From the NCBI RefSeq assembly GCF_001625215.2, contig NC_030388.2:26276558-26340557 (forward strand): a DNA stretch of 64,000 nt, given 5' to 3'. Shown piece by piece: positions 47,617-59,300 of this stretch. Made by a program: the position numbers and the translations under genes. Origin of the DNA: Daucus carota subsp. sativus (lineage: Eukaryota > Streptophyta > Magnoliopsida > Apiales > Apiaceae). The stretch's first letter is position 1; every line of letters begins with the position of its first letter. The notes below the pieces were generated by a model. It was not told the DNA's origin. It was given only the letters and a program-made list of their open reading frames with translations, and searched no databases.

Positions 47617-48048
47617 GAAATCTGGAAATAGGTGTTGCCACAATTACTTTAGCATCACCATTGTGAATAGATTGTTCACCTCTTGAATATCCCATTTCTT
47701 TTCACCAGGGGTGAATAAATCAAATACTTTAACTACAGCTGATCGGTTAGTATTTGTACTATCCACTTTAAAATCAGCTTTCCCTCTTAGCCATGCATCC
47801 TCAAAAACTCTAATTTCCTTCCCATCCCCAAGAACTCATCTAAGCCCCTGTTTCAAAACCTCAATGGCTTGCCATAATCCAGACCAGATATGGCTCCCCA
47901 CGCGTTGCTTCAGAAAGAGAACTGATTTGGAAAAAATCTGGCCTTATAGATACGTGCAACTTATAATTCTGTCGGATTAAAAAATATCCATTTTACCTTC
48001 TTCCATAAATACAGGTTTTAAATAATTTTGTGTTAGTGGCACCAAATC

Positions 48049-48361
48049 CAGGGGCGGATGCACAGTAGCTTGAGTGGGTGGACAGGACCCCACTCAGTTT
48101 GGACTTAACACCCTCAAAGAAAATTAAAAACTCACAATTCATTGCATTTTTAAAAACCAAACTCAAAACTAATTGTTAACATAGAAATAATTTAACAAAC
48201 AAAAGATGTTTTTTCCTAATAGAAGAAACTCACCGTAATTAAAGCTTTAATGACAATGTTCTATGCCTGACCGGTGACTCACGGTTATATATTTTGTTAA
48301 GTATTATCATATGCATTTTATATAAGGAACCCACTGAAATATATTCCTGGATCCGCCACTG
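48049..48361. mobile_element. hAT-type MITE private to the downstream unit
   Basis: A 313-bp element beginning CAGGGGCGGATGCAC and ending GGATCCGCCACTG, flanked by a perfect 8-bp repeat ACCAAATC at 48,041-48,048 and 48,362-48,369. The upstream unit has an uninterrupted site at about 31,101 (GGCACCAAATCCAG). Confidence 0.9.
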
Positions 48362-48793
48362 ACCAAATCTATATCTCCGGATTTGAGCGATTACAGTGCT
48401 GCTTTTCCCGCACTTCATAAACACTTCACACTCCACCCCTGAATTCTTTCCCAAATTCGATCTCCAAGAAATTTAAAAATCGATTTCAAGCAATGTATAC
48501 TCCTGAAACGAGAAATCAGCTAATAACTCGTTATTCTGCTCATCTGAGAGAATACAGAGTCACCAGCTTCTACCTCCATATCTTTCTCCCTCACCCCCTC
48601 ATCAAAAAGCTTCAAAAAATAATCCTTTACTATCTGACACATCGATCTCCTCATGACCGTCACCAACTCCCCATCGTTGTGTTTCAGCTTCATAACGTGA
48701 TCTAATTCCTTCATTGTTGTTGCATAAGCGTGAAAGTGTTAATTTTACGGATAATTTCAGTTTTAGCTATTTTTGTTTTTGTTCATTGCTTAC

Positions 48794-49029
48794 TGTCAAC
48801 ATTGTAAAAGCAATGGTGGAGGAAGCTTTTGAGAGAGAAAACTCAAACATTGTATATACAGCTAAGAATGTTTTGTTACAAGTTGTGTCAATCTGTACAA
48901 GCGAAAGACATTTTATACTAGTCACTAGCTTCTAACTTTGGGCGGGAAAAGTTGTTACATCCACCCACTACTAGTCTAACTAATTAATCATTACTTAATA
49001 ACTTAATTATTCAAGTAATATTCCCTACA
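48794..49029 (-). repeat. 3' LTR of the copia element (236 bp)
   Basis: Plus-strand reading starts TGTCAACATTG and ends ATTCCCTACA. Differs from the other LTR at two positions by eye. Confidence 0.92.
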
Positions 49030-52000
49030 CCCCCCCCTCAAGTTAGAGGGTGAGGAACTCACACCTAACTTGCCAAGTATAGCATGATGCTGTAGACCAG
49101 TGAGGGGTTTGGTAAAGACATCTGCGAGCTGGAGCTTGGAAGGAACATAGCTCAGAGAAATTAAGCCAGAACTGAGCTTTTCCCGAACAAAATGGCAGTC
49201 AATGTCTATATGCTTCGTTCTCTCGTGATATACAGGATTTTTAGCAATATAAATTGCTACCTGATCATCACATTTAACAGGTATAGGAAGTATGTCTGAA
49301 ACAGTGAGTTCAGATAACAATCTGGAAAGCCAAGCTAATTCTGCAGTGATACGCCTGAGAGATCTGTACTCAGCTTCAGCTGAGGACAAGGAAACTGTGT
49401 GCTTTCTTTGATTTCCAGGAGACAATACTGTTACCAACCATGATCACAAAGCCACTTACAGATTTCCTGGTGTGGGAGCAAGCTGCCCAGTCAGCATCAC
49501 AATAACCTTGAATAGAGTAGGAAGGTGAATTGCTAAAAAATAATCCTTGTGCAGGATTGTTTTTAAGATATCTCAGAACATGTAGAGCAGCATTCCAGTG
49601 AGGTTCTCGTGGATCACTCATGAACTGACTAAGGTGCTGTACTGGAAAACTAAGATCAAATCTGGTATTGGTGAGAAAATTTAGTTTACCAACTAATTTC
49701 CTGTATTCACCAGGGTCATCTAAAGGAACACCTTCCCCATGAAGAATCTTAGCATTAAGGTCTAATGGGGCTATAACAGGTGTAGAATCTGGAGTATCAT
49801 ATTCAACTAGCAATTCTTGAGTGAATTTCTTCTGTGATAGAATAATGCCATCAGGTACTGATGTGAATTCAATACCAAGAAAGTAATGTAGAGATCCCAG
49901 ATCTTTGATTTTGAAGGTGGAATCAAGAAACTGTTTGACAGTAGTAATCTCAGACATATCATTTCCAACCAACAAAATATCATCAACATAGACAGCCAGA
50001 AAGACCACAGAAGTACCATTTTTCTTATAGAACAGAGAGTAATCATTCTTGGAAGTGGCATAACCTTTTGAAAGCAGTGTAGAATGTAGTTTAGCATGCC
50101 ATTCCCTAGATGCTTGTCTCAAACCATAGAGAGATTTTAAGAGTTTGCAGACCAAATTGGGATGAGAAAGATTAAGGCCAGGTGGTGGTTTCATATAGAT
50201 ATCTTCATGTAAATCACCATGAAGGAAAGCGTTATTCACATCAAGCTGAGACATATGCCAGCCTTTTTTAACAGCCACAGCAACTAATGTTCTGATTGTA
50301 GTCATTTTAACTACTGGAGAGAATGTTTCAGTGAAATCTATGCCTTGCTTTTGAGTAAACCCTTTAACAACCAATCGTGCTTTATATCTCTCAATGGAGC
50401 CATCAGCATGTTGCTTGACTTTGAAAACCCATCTACAAGATATAGCCTTTTTCTTAGGAGGGAGAGGTACCAAATCCCAGGTTTTGTTAGCTTCTAATGT
50501 TGAGAATTCAGCAGCAATAGCTTGTCTCCATTCAGGAAACTGGATTGCCTCTTCATAAGAAATTGGATCAGATGGAGGAAGTTTAATATCAGGTATGACA
50601 GAACAGCAAGTAGAATCTTCTGACTGATGGATAGAAGGTGTGCAGAGTGAAGTGAGAGTACAGGCACAAGTAATATTCCCACATTGAGATTCTGTATAAG
50701 GATGAACATAGTCATTAAGGTAAGAAGGGAGTTTGGTATGTCTCTCAGATTTTCTGAGAACAGGTTCAAGATGAGGAGATGGTGTTTCAGCAGTGGTGGA
50801 ATCATGTGGATTCTAGGAAGAATCCTGAGAATTCTGTGAAGAAGCCTGTGGAGAATGCAATGAATTTTGTGGAGAATTCATTGAATTCTGGGGAGAAGGA
50901 GAATTTTGTGTAGAAATGGGCTGTGATGATGCTGATTCAGGAACAGATGTAGGAATACAATGAGGTGAAGGAATGGACACAAGTGGAAAGATATTCTCAT
51001 GAAAAGAGGCATCTCTTGAAATTATAATGGCATTTGTTTCTAAATTGAGAAATTTGTAGGCCTTTTTCCCATATGGATATCCCAGAAATATACAAGGAGA
51101 AGCCCTTGGTGAAAACTTGTTTCTGTGTACAGCTAATGTAGATACAAAACTTAGACAACCAAAAGGTCTAAGATGAAGATAAGATGGTTTCTTATCAAAC
51201 AAAACTTCATAAGGAGAACAACCATGAAGAACTGTAGAGGGAAATCTATTAATCAAATAAGTTGCTGTCAAGACACAATCACCCCAGAATTGAATGGGGA
51301 GATTGGACTGAAATAGAAGAGCCCTGGAAGTCTCTAACAAGTGTTTGTGTTTACGTTCCACAACTCCATTTTGTTGTGGAGTGTAGACACAAGAAGTTTG
51401 GTGTATAAAGCCTTTTTCCAGAAAATAAGCAGAAGAAGTAGGTGAAGAACCTAATTCTAAGGCATTGTCACTTCTAACTGTTTGAACTACAGTAGAGAAC
51501 TGAGTCTCAACCATTGCAATGAAGTATTTGAGAAAGGTGAAGGCATTACTTTTACTGCTTAATAAGTAAGTCCAAGTTACTCTAGAAAAATCATCTACAA
51601 TGGTGAGAAAGTATTTATACTTGTTGTATGTAGCAACAAAATAGGGTCCCCATATATCAATGTGTATAAGCTCAAAGCATTTAGTAGAATGAATTGAACT
51701 ATGAGGAAATGGAAGTCTGTGCTTTCTAGCTTTAGCACAAATAGTACAGGATTCAAGAGATTGTTTATCAAGATTATTACACAAGGAAAGTGTCTTCAAT
51801 TTATACAAAGGCAAGTGTCCTAACCTTGAATGCCAAACTGAAACAGAAACACTATTACAAGCAATAGAAGAATTATTAACACTGGGAAGAGATGATGTCT
51901 CCAAGGAAGAAGGAGCATCATGATGGAAAAGGTATAAGCCCTTCTGAAGATTACCAAGTACCAGAGGCATCTTCAGAGAAGAGCCCTGCAAGAAACAATT

Positions 52001-53422
52001 AGAATGAGAAAAGCTAATTGTGCATTGCAGTTGTGCAGCCAATCTTGGTACAGATAGAAGATTAAGTTTGAAATCAGGCACATAAAGAACATTGTGCAAG
52101 ATGATGTCATGTGTGATAGGAACAGAACCAACATGAGTGATAAAGATGTTATGACCAGTAGGTAGTGAAACATTAATGGATTTAGGCAGAAGAGTGAGAT
52201 TAGAAAATAAAGACTTATGAGCACACATATGATCACTAGCTCCACTGTCAATTATCCAAGTAATGTAATTAGTAGTAGTGAAGCAGGCAGTATGAATGGA
52301 GTTACCAGCAAAGTTTGCAGCAGAAGGAGGTTGTTCTGAAGTCTGAGCAGTGTTGAGCAAATTCATTAGTTGAGAGTAAACTTCAGGTGACAGAGTGCCA
52401 GATGTGCCAACAGATCCTGAATTGCTATTAGTGCTGAGAGATGAATGTGAAGCAACAGAAGATGGAGAAGGACTCCTGTCAGAAACTTCTGCCTGAGCTG
52501 CAAACCTTTTGCCTTTGGTGAACTTAAAATCAGCTGAAAAACCATGTAGTTTGTAACATTTGTCAATGAGATGTCCTGGTTTCTTGCAATAGTTGCACTG
52601 AAGATTAGACTTCCTGGAGTCAGCACCAGGCCTTTTAGCAGAAGAAGGATAAGAGCCTGAAGTGCCAGAGTGAACAGCCAGAGAAGCAGCTTCTGTCATG
52701 AAATTAGATCCAGAATGAATCTCTCTCTGAGCTTCTTCTTGAAGCAAGATGTTATATGTCTGACTCAGGTTAGGAAGAGGAGATTTCATCAAGATTGAGC
52801 TTCTCATAATGGTGTAAGTGTCATTCAATCCCATTAGGAACTGAATGACTTTCTGATCATGATGATGCTTAGAGATATGGCTAGCTGCACCACAAGAACA
52901 AACAGGTGCCAATCGGAGAGATTCCAGATCATCCCAAAGCACCTTGAGTTTGGTAAAGTAATCTGCAATAGTGTCATTGCCTTGAGAGAGTTCATTGATT
53001 GACTTGTGTAGACCAAACAACTGAGCACCATTACCAACAGCATAACGTTCCTCTAATTCAGCCCACATCTGATGTGCAGTGGTGCAATAGATGACACTAC
53101 GACCAATAGATTTGGAAAGAGCACCAAGAATCCAAGAAATAACCATGTCATTACACCTAGACCAGCTAGTAAAAGAAGGAGATGAAGGATCTGGTCGAGG
53201 TAGGGTTCCAGTGACAAAACCTAACTTATTTCTTGCAGATAGAGCAATTGTCATGGACCGTTTCCAATTACTGTAACCAGTTCCATCAAAGACATCACTA
53301 ACAAGCTTCATACCAGGACTATCAGAATTTTGCAAGAACAGAGGATTATCATGTTGAGAGTTTGTGAGAGGTTCGTATTGGAACGAATCGTGAATAGTGT
53401 GTGAATCGGAACCACTAGCCAT
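49003..53422 (-). pseudogene. Copia gag-pol polyprotein with an amber stop and a frameshift
   Basis: Reading the minus strand from the ATG at 53,422, the frame is open for 869 codons: gag (WKRSMTIALSARNK), zinc knuckle CNYCKKPGHLIDKC, protease DSGASDHM, a GAG-pre-integrase HSRLGHLPLYKLK, and integrase (IDIWGPY, VRSDNALE, TPQQNGVVERK). A TAG at 50,815-50,813 then stops it. The same frame resumes at once and runs through RT (RWVFKVKQ, QLDVNNAFLHGDL, YVDDILLVGND) to a TGA at 49,376. Near 49,400, in SWKSKK, the frame is broken by a small indel, and RNase H (SLSSAEAEYRSL, RTKHIDID, DVFTKPL) continues in another frame from 49,437 to 49,003. The copy is therefore defective, although its LTRs are almost identical. 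Confidence 0.88.
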
Positions 53423-53655
53423 TGGAGAATCAGTAGATTCTAACGAATAAGCAACTAATAAGCAGAGAAATGTAAATGTTGGAGCAGAGATTGCAATTAG
53501 GGTTTACAATCAGAGATGTGAAATACCGAACGATGGAGAGATGGATTGAGCGAGAGAGAGATTACCAGAAGAGATAATCGAAGAGAGATTACCGTCAGAG
53601 TGACGGAGAGAAGCGGAGGAGATGACGGAGATCACGTTTCCATGCTCTGATACCA
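53423..53655 (-). other. Copia 5' untranslated leader and primer site
   Basis: The minus strand after the LTR begins TGGTATCAGAGCATGG, the usual initiator-tRNA-Met primer site, followed by about 220 bp of leader before the gag ATG. Confidence 0.8.
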
Positions 53656-53891
53656 TGTCAACATTGTAAAAGCAATGGAGGAGGAAGCTTTTGAGAGAGA
53701 AAACTCAAACATTGTATATACAGCTAAGAATGTTTTGTTACAAGTTGTGTCAATCTGTACAAGCAAAAGACATTTTATACTAGTCACTAGCTTCTAACTT
53801 TGGGCGGGAAAAGTTGTTACATCCACCCACTACTAGTCTAACTAATTAATCATTACTTAATAACTTAATTATTCAAGTAATATTCCCTACA
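53656..53891 (-). repeat. 5' LTR of the copia element (236 bp)
   Basis: Same termini and length as the LTR at 48,794. Substitutions: GGAGGAGG here versus GGTGGAGG, and CAAGCAAAAG here versus CAAGCGAAAG. Confidence 0.92.
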
Positions 53892-54315
53892 CTTACATTT
53901 GCTGAATAATGAGTATAGAAAGAAATTGATATTATTTAAATGCGATGTTGGGTGTTGCATCAAATGATGTATAAATATTTTTGGTTCAAAGCGTAGATCA
54001 ACATATATTTTACCTGCATGAAAATTATTAACAAATAAATTTAAGTCGGGAAAATTGTTCAAAATTCATTAAAATCCGATGATATTTAAATGCTATGGAA
54101 TTTTTTGGACTTCATAAAATGATTGAGTTTGTTAGATTGTTCAATGTATTTTAAGATTTTTGAATCCCACCGAAATCAATGAGATTTTTAAGCATTGTGT
54201 ATATATCCTAAAAACTCTCATCAACTCTACAACATTTTATCTATAATCCGCATAAAACCAAAATTAGATAAAATCCAGTAAAGTCCATAAAATCTCAGCC
54301 GAATACATCCTCTTA

Positions 54316-54703
54316 GAGCATCTCTAATAAGATTTGATTATAATCGTCGGCTAAATTGGACAGTAAGTCATTGTGTAAAATAAACTGAACTCGTAAGACA
54401 TTGTGCTTTTGGCTATATTGGTCAGTTATAATTTAAAAATAGTATATTACTCATATTTTAGATTGTTATAATTAGAATATATCGGTCCAATATAATAATA
54501 AATGATGTATAATTTTTATACAAATTTTCTAGAGACTTGCAGAGGTTCGACAAATATAATCATACATACGAGGTTGACTAAAACTATAGATAAGAGGTGA
54601 GAATAGTTGGTGTGTGATATTTTAAAGACAGTAACTATATTTTTTCACATTAGTATAACAATTCACTATTTTAGTTAAAATTTTATAATGATTGGAGTTG
54701 CTA
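54316..54703. mobile_element. Harbinger-type MITE, older copy (downstream unit)
   Basis: The duplicated counterpart of 32,132-32,521, with the same start GAGCATCTCTAATAAG after TTA and the same decayed right end. Confidence 0.7.
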
Positions 54704-55007
54704 TTAGATAAGTTTGTTAATTTTAGACGTGTAATTTAAAATGTATTGACCATTTAATTTCATATTTTAGTTTTCTCAAAAATATTATTTTATAAATTTT
54801 TTTCATATTTAACCTTTTTTATAAATGTAAAATTTTAAAAATAAATCATATAATTATGCGAGTCAATAAAACTTAAATTATGTGTTCAAGTCATCCATTT
54901 TATCTACTTTGAAATTAACCATTTTATCTTTGAAATGGAGAGAGCATGTACTGGTTGTTAGCTCTCGTGCTTCTTGCCAAAATATTTGTTAGGAAGTTAC
55001 CCGCTGG

Positions 55008-55238
55008 TTGACTCAAAGAACATTATCCGTAGAATTTAAAGAGGTTTATACCCGTAAACTACGAAGCAAATATTATGCGTGCAGAATTTCCAACATGAGT
55101 AAATTCTGTGGAGACTTAGAACAAGTCTGCGACGACGTTACTAAACTATACGTAGCTTCTGAAATATATGCATTTTTATTAAACTTTTATAGTAGATTCC
55201 CTCCTTTTTCTGAATCTGTTGAGTGTATATTTTGTTAA
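55008..55238 (+). other. Unrecognised short open frame at the outer edge of the duplication
   Basis: An open stretch of 76 codons (RTLSVEFKEVYTRKLRSKYY, then CGDLEQVCDDVTKLYVASEI). Its first 30 codons are also present and open in the upstream unit at about 32,846-32,925, where the frame is then cut off by the unit boundary. It might be the remnant of an exon of a host or transposon gene. No family recognised. Confidence 0.25.
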
Positions 55239-55301
55239 AACAATAGTCAAGTGAATGCATAGTTGCGCAATTGAGCATGAAAAAAGGATGACATACAAGG
55301 C

Positions 55302-55303
<2 letters not shown>

Positions 55304-55346
<43 letters not shown>
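55304..55346. repeat. (TA)n microsatellite
   Basis: About 21 uninterrupted TA repeats. A likely length-polymorphic marker; no function implied. Confidence 0.95.
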
Positions 55347-55350
<4 letters not shown>

Positions 55351-56125
55351 GAAAATGTCAAAAGAGAATTATCATTTATTTGCTTGACAAGATTTCTTTA
55401 ATCACCACAAGGGAAAAAAAGAGAAAAATAACACCTAAACATCATTTTATTATAAAAAATGGGAAAGTATAACGAAAAATCTTTTAAAATGTGAGGAAAG
55501 TACCACGCACGAACCTCTCATCAATAAAATAATAACTTTCAAGTCTATATCACAACAGACGAAAAGATATAACATTTTTTAAATTAAAAAATGTGAGGAA
55601 AGTATCAAGTAAGAACCTCCCACCAATAAAATAACTAATGATTCCTGTGGAACATACCAAGAAACTTCACAAACGAACAATTTGTATTTCGTTTATACTT
55701 CTCTCACCTCATCTTGTAAAAGTATCCAATTCCACAGTTTTATATAAACAACTTTTTCGCTATTTTAAGCTTTAACACTTTAAAGATAATAAAAAGTTGA
55801 GACGAATATATGCTGCAATGCTGGGTGACACCAGATATGGATTTTACACGTATTTCCATATCGATAACAATCGAATATCTCTTTCTTTCCCCGAGAAATA
55901 ACAATCGAGTAGCTTAACAACAAAGGAAATTTGTTAATTACTTCACTAACAATTAATTAAATTCCCACGTCTCGTACTCATAATCGATGACGCATACAGA
56001 CGCGGTACAGATTACGTGTTAGCATTTCATCACTTAATTAAATAATTAATTTTACATGGATGCGAAGTTTCTCAGAAATAAACCTTGCTTCGGTTTCTGT
56101 TTCGATTTAATTTGAAGCTTCACCG
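55347..56125. other. Upstream region of the Ca2+-ATPase gene
   Basis: No gene. Two similar phrases (AAAATGTGAGGAAAGTA...AGAACCTC...CAATAAAATAA) at about 55,484-55,530 and 55,586-55,633 form a short direct repeat. The promoter of the Ca2+-ATPase lies in the last part. Confidence 0.45.
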
Positions 56126-56133
56126 CTATATAT
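56126..56133 (+). promoter_or_regulatory. TATA box of the Ca2+-ATPase gene
   Basis: CTATATAT in CACCGCTATATATGTAACG, about 210 bp before the start codon, is the best TATA candidate. A 19-base T run (56,308-56,326) lies in the leader close to the start. Confidence 0.45.
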
Positions 56134-56295
56134 GTAACGTTACGAATCGTAATATCAACCAATAAGCTCAAACAAAAAACTGAATATCATTCGTTCTGAT
56201 AATTAAAGTTATTATTTGTCTGATAGTCTCCATTGATTCTTCAATTTCTTCCAAGTTCTAACGCTTTGTGTTTGTTCTGTTCTCTGTAAAACAAA

Positions 56296-56327
<32 letters not shown>

Positions 56328-56343
56328 CTGCGAGTTTAGTAAA

Positions 56344-59300
56344 ATGTCTGCTATACTTGATTTAAATCTTGGCTGCATGGACTCGATAATGCAGCTCAAG
56401 TCCATCACTAACCTTAGTAGAAAAAGATGGCACTTGGCTTTTGCAGCTATCTACTCTTCAAGAGCCTTTTCTCATCTCAAAAGATCATCGAAATCTCGTA
56501 GATATGATCCAGTTCCGAAGGAAAATAGTGCTGTGGATATTTTTCCACTGTCTTTTGGTAATGTGAGCCAGTCTAGCCTCAAGCGATTGGTCAAGGATAA
56601 GGACCTGGAGCACCTGGAGAGTCTCGGTGGTGTAGAGGGCTTGGTTTCCGCTCTTGAAACAGATATGGAGAATGGTATTCATGCAGATTCTGATGATATT
56701 TCGCGAAGACAGGAGGCCTTTGGGGTTAATACGTATCCCAGGATGCCTGCGAAGAGTTTCTTTAGCTTTGTTGTGGAAGCATTGAAAGATCCAACCATTC
56801 TCATTCTCCTAGTGTGTGCTGCGCTTTCTCTTGGTTTTGGAATGAAAGAAGATGGACCGAAAGAGGGGTGGTACGACGGTGGGAGTATATTTGTTGCAGT
56901 TTTTCTAGTGATATCAGTCTCTGCAATTAGTAATTTCAGGCAGAGCAGACAATTTGACAAGTTGTCGAAGGTCAGCAATAATATTCAGGTGGAGGTTGTT
57001 AGGAAAGGCAGGCGTCAACAGATTTCAGTCTTTGATATTGTCGTGGGAGATGTCGTTTGCTTGAAGATTGGTGATCAAGTGCCTGCAGATGGACTTTTTG
57101 TCGAGGGTCATTCTCTACAGATTGACGAAGCAAGCATGACAGGGGAAAGTGATCATGTGGAAGTTAATCTTGACAAAAATCCTTTTCTCATTTCGGGTAC
57201 GAAAGTGGCTGATGGATATGCAAAGTTCGTGGTCACTTCTGTTGGCATGAATACAACATGGGGAGAGATGATGAGTTCAATTAGTCAGGATTCTAGTGAA
57301 GAAACGCCCCTCCAAGCCCGGCTCAACAAACTCACCTCATCAATAGGTAAGATTGGTTTAGCAGTAGCTTTTCTAGTACTTCTAGTCTTGTTGATAAGGT
57401 TTTTTACTGGGAATACTAAAGACGATGATGGAAAGACTGAGTTCAACGGAAGCAAGACTAAGGCTGATGACGTGATTAATGGTGTTGTGGGGATAATTGC
57501 TGCTGCAGTCACCATTGTAGTGGTCGCGATACCTGAAGGATTGCCCTTGGCAGTCACCCTTACACTTGCTTACTCCATGAAAAGAATGATGGCTGATCAG
57601 GCTATGGTGAGGAAGTTATCTGCTTGCGAGACTATGGGCTCTGCCACAACTATTTGTACTGATAAAACAGGTACTCTCACAATGAACCAAATGAAGGTAA
57701 CTAAGTTTTTCCTTGGACATGACTCTATGGGAGACAGGAGTTTTACTTCTATTGCTTCTGGCATCATTGAATTGTTTTACCAAGGAGTTGGTTTAAACAC
57801 AACTGGGAGTGTGTACAAGCCTAATGCAGGATCCGAGTTGGAGTTTTCAGGTAGTCCTACTGAAAAGGCAATTCTTTCCTGGGCAGTCATGGAATTAAAT
57901 ATGGATATGGAGGAACTGAAAAGGAGTACAAAACTTATACATGTGGAAGCATTCAACTCAGAGAAGAAGAGAAGTGGAATTCTAATGAAGAAAAGTGGAG
58001 ACAACACTATGCATGTGCATTGGAAAGGAGCTGCAGAGATGATAATAGCAATGTGTACACACTATTATGATTCACTTGGAAATATTAAAGTGATAGATGA
58101 TACTCAAAGGGAGAAATTTGATCTACTTGTTCAAGGAATGGCTGCAAGTAGTCTCCGGTGCATAGCATTTGCACATACACAAGTTTCTGAACATGAATGG
58201 TCTCACGGGAATGGCAAACTAAAAGAAAACAGCTTGACCCTCTTGGGTCTAGTTGGTATAAAGGATCCGTGTCGACCTGGTGTGTGGAAAGCTGTCCAAG
58301 ATTGTCAACATGCTGGCGTGCATGTAAAGATGATTACCGGAGACAACGTTTTCACTGCCAAAGCAATAGCCACTGAATGCGGGATACTGAAGATTGACCA
58401 GGACATGGATGGAGCAGTGGTTGAGGGTGTGGAATTTAGGAACTACACCCAAGAGGAGCGAATGGAGAAAGTTGATAAAATTTGTGTGATGGCAAGATCG
58501 TCACCTTTTGACAAGCTTTTAATGGTGCAATGCCTCAAACAGAAGGGCCATGTAGTTGCAGTAACGGGAGATGGGACAAATGATGCACCTGCACTTAAGG
58601 AAGCCGATATTGGTCTTTCAATGGGAATCCAGGGCACTGAAGTCGCAAAGGAGAGCTCAGACATCGTTATATTGGATGATAATTTTGCCTCTGTGGCAAC
58701 TGTTTTGAGATGGGGAAGATGTGTTTACAACAACATCCAGAAATTTATTCAGTTCCAGTTAACAGTAAATGTGGCTGCTCTTGTAATCAACTTTGTGGCA
58801 GCTATATCATCTGGAGAAGTTCCATTAACAGCAGTCCAGTTACTTTGGGTGAATCTCATTATGGACACGTTGGGCGCTCTGGCGCTTGCTACTGAACAAC
58901 CAACCAAGGAGCTTATGGACAAGCGCCCTGTGGGTCGTACAGAGCCTCTTATATCGAATATAATGTGGAGGAACCTCATAGCTCAAGCCTTGTATCAGAT
59001 TGTAGTACTCTTGACATTGCAATTTGGAGGGGAAAAGATTTTCAATGTGAACGAAAAGGTAAAGGACACTTTGATTTTCAACACCTTTGTGCTTTGTCAA
59101 GTATTCAACGAGTTCAATGCAAGGAAGCTAGAAAAGAAGAATGTTTTCGAGGGGATACACAAGAACAAGCTGTTTCTAGGAATTATTGGGATCACAATTG
59201 TTCTCCAAGTTGTGATGGTAGAATTTCTAAAGAAGTTTGCAGATACAGAGAGATTGAACTGGGGGCAATGGGGAGCATGTATTGGTATAGCTATTCTATC

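Larger units (their letters stand above)
33470..48714 (-). pseudogene. Decayed LINE ORF2 3' part (downstream unit, interrupted)
   Basis: The counterpart of 30,060-31,440, now in pieces at about 33,470-33,830, 42,778-43,295, 47,617-48,048 and 48,362-48,714, separated by the gypsy element, the 4.3-kb LTR element and a MITE. The piece 43,124-42,876 keeps an open RNase H-like stretch (SVDLQSDSLLTANALTKG). The piece 48,714-48,520 keeps the pre-RT stretch with VKDYFLKLFDEGVREKD. Confidence 0.6.
48794..53891 (-). mobile_element. Ty1/copia LTR retrotransposon, minus orientation (5.1 kb)
   Basis: Two 236-bp LTRs, a 5-bp target duplication CTTAC (48,789-48,793 and 53,892-53,896), a methionine-initiator-type primer site TGGTATCAGAGC on the minus strand at 53,655-53,644, and a purine tract TTGAGGGGGGGG next to the other LTR. 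Domain order gag, protease, integrase, RT, RNase H defines Ty1/copia. Two lesions interrupt the frame. Confidence 0.93.
32928..55096. repeat. Tandem duplication, downstream unit (22 kb, inflated by insertions)
   Basis: This copy starts directly after the first and shows the same order of landmarks. It is interrupted by the gypsy element (33,831-42,777 plus a 265-bp flank duplication), the 4.3-kb LTR element (43,296-47,616), a hAT-like MITE (48,049-48,361) and the copia element (48,794-53,891). Removing these and their target repeats leaves about 3.2 kb, equal to the upstream unit without its own MITE. A short eye comparison over about 285 bp (31,840 versus 54,020) shows roughly 12 differences. 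Confidence 0.88.
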
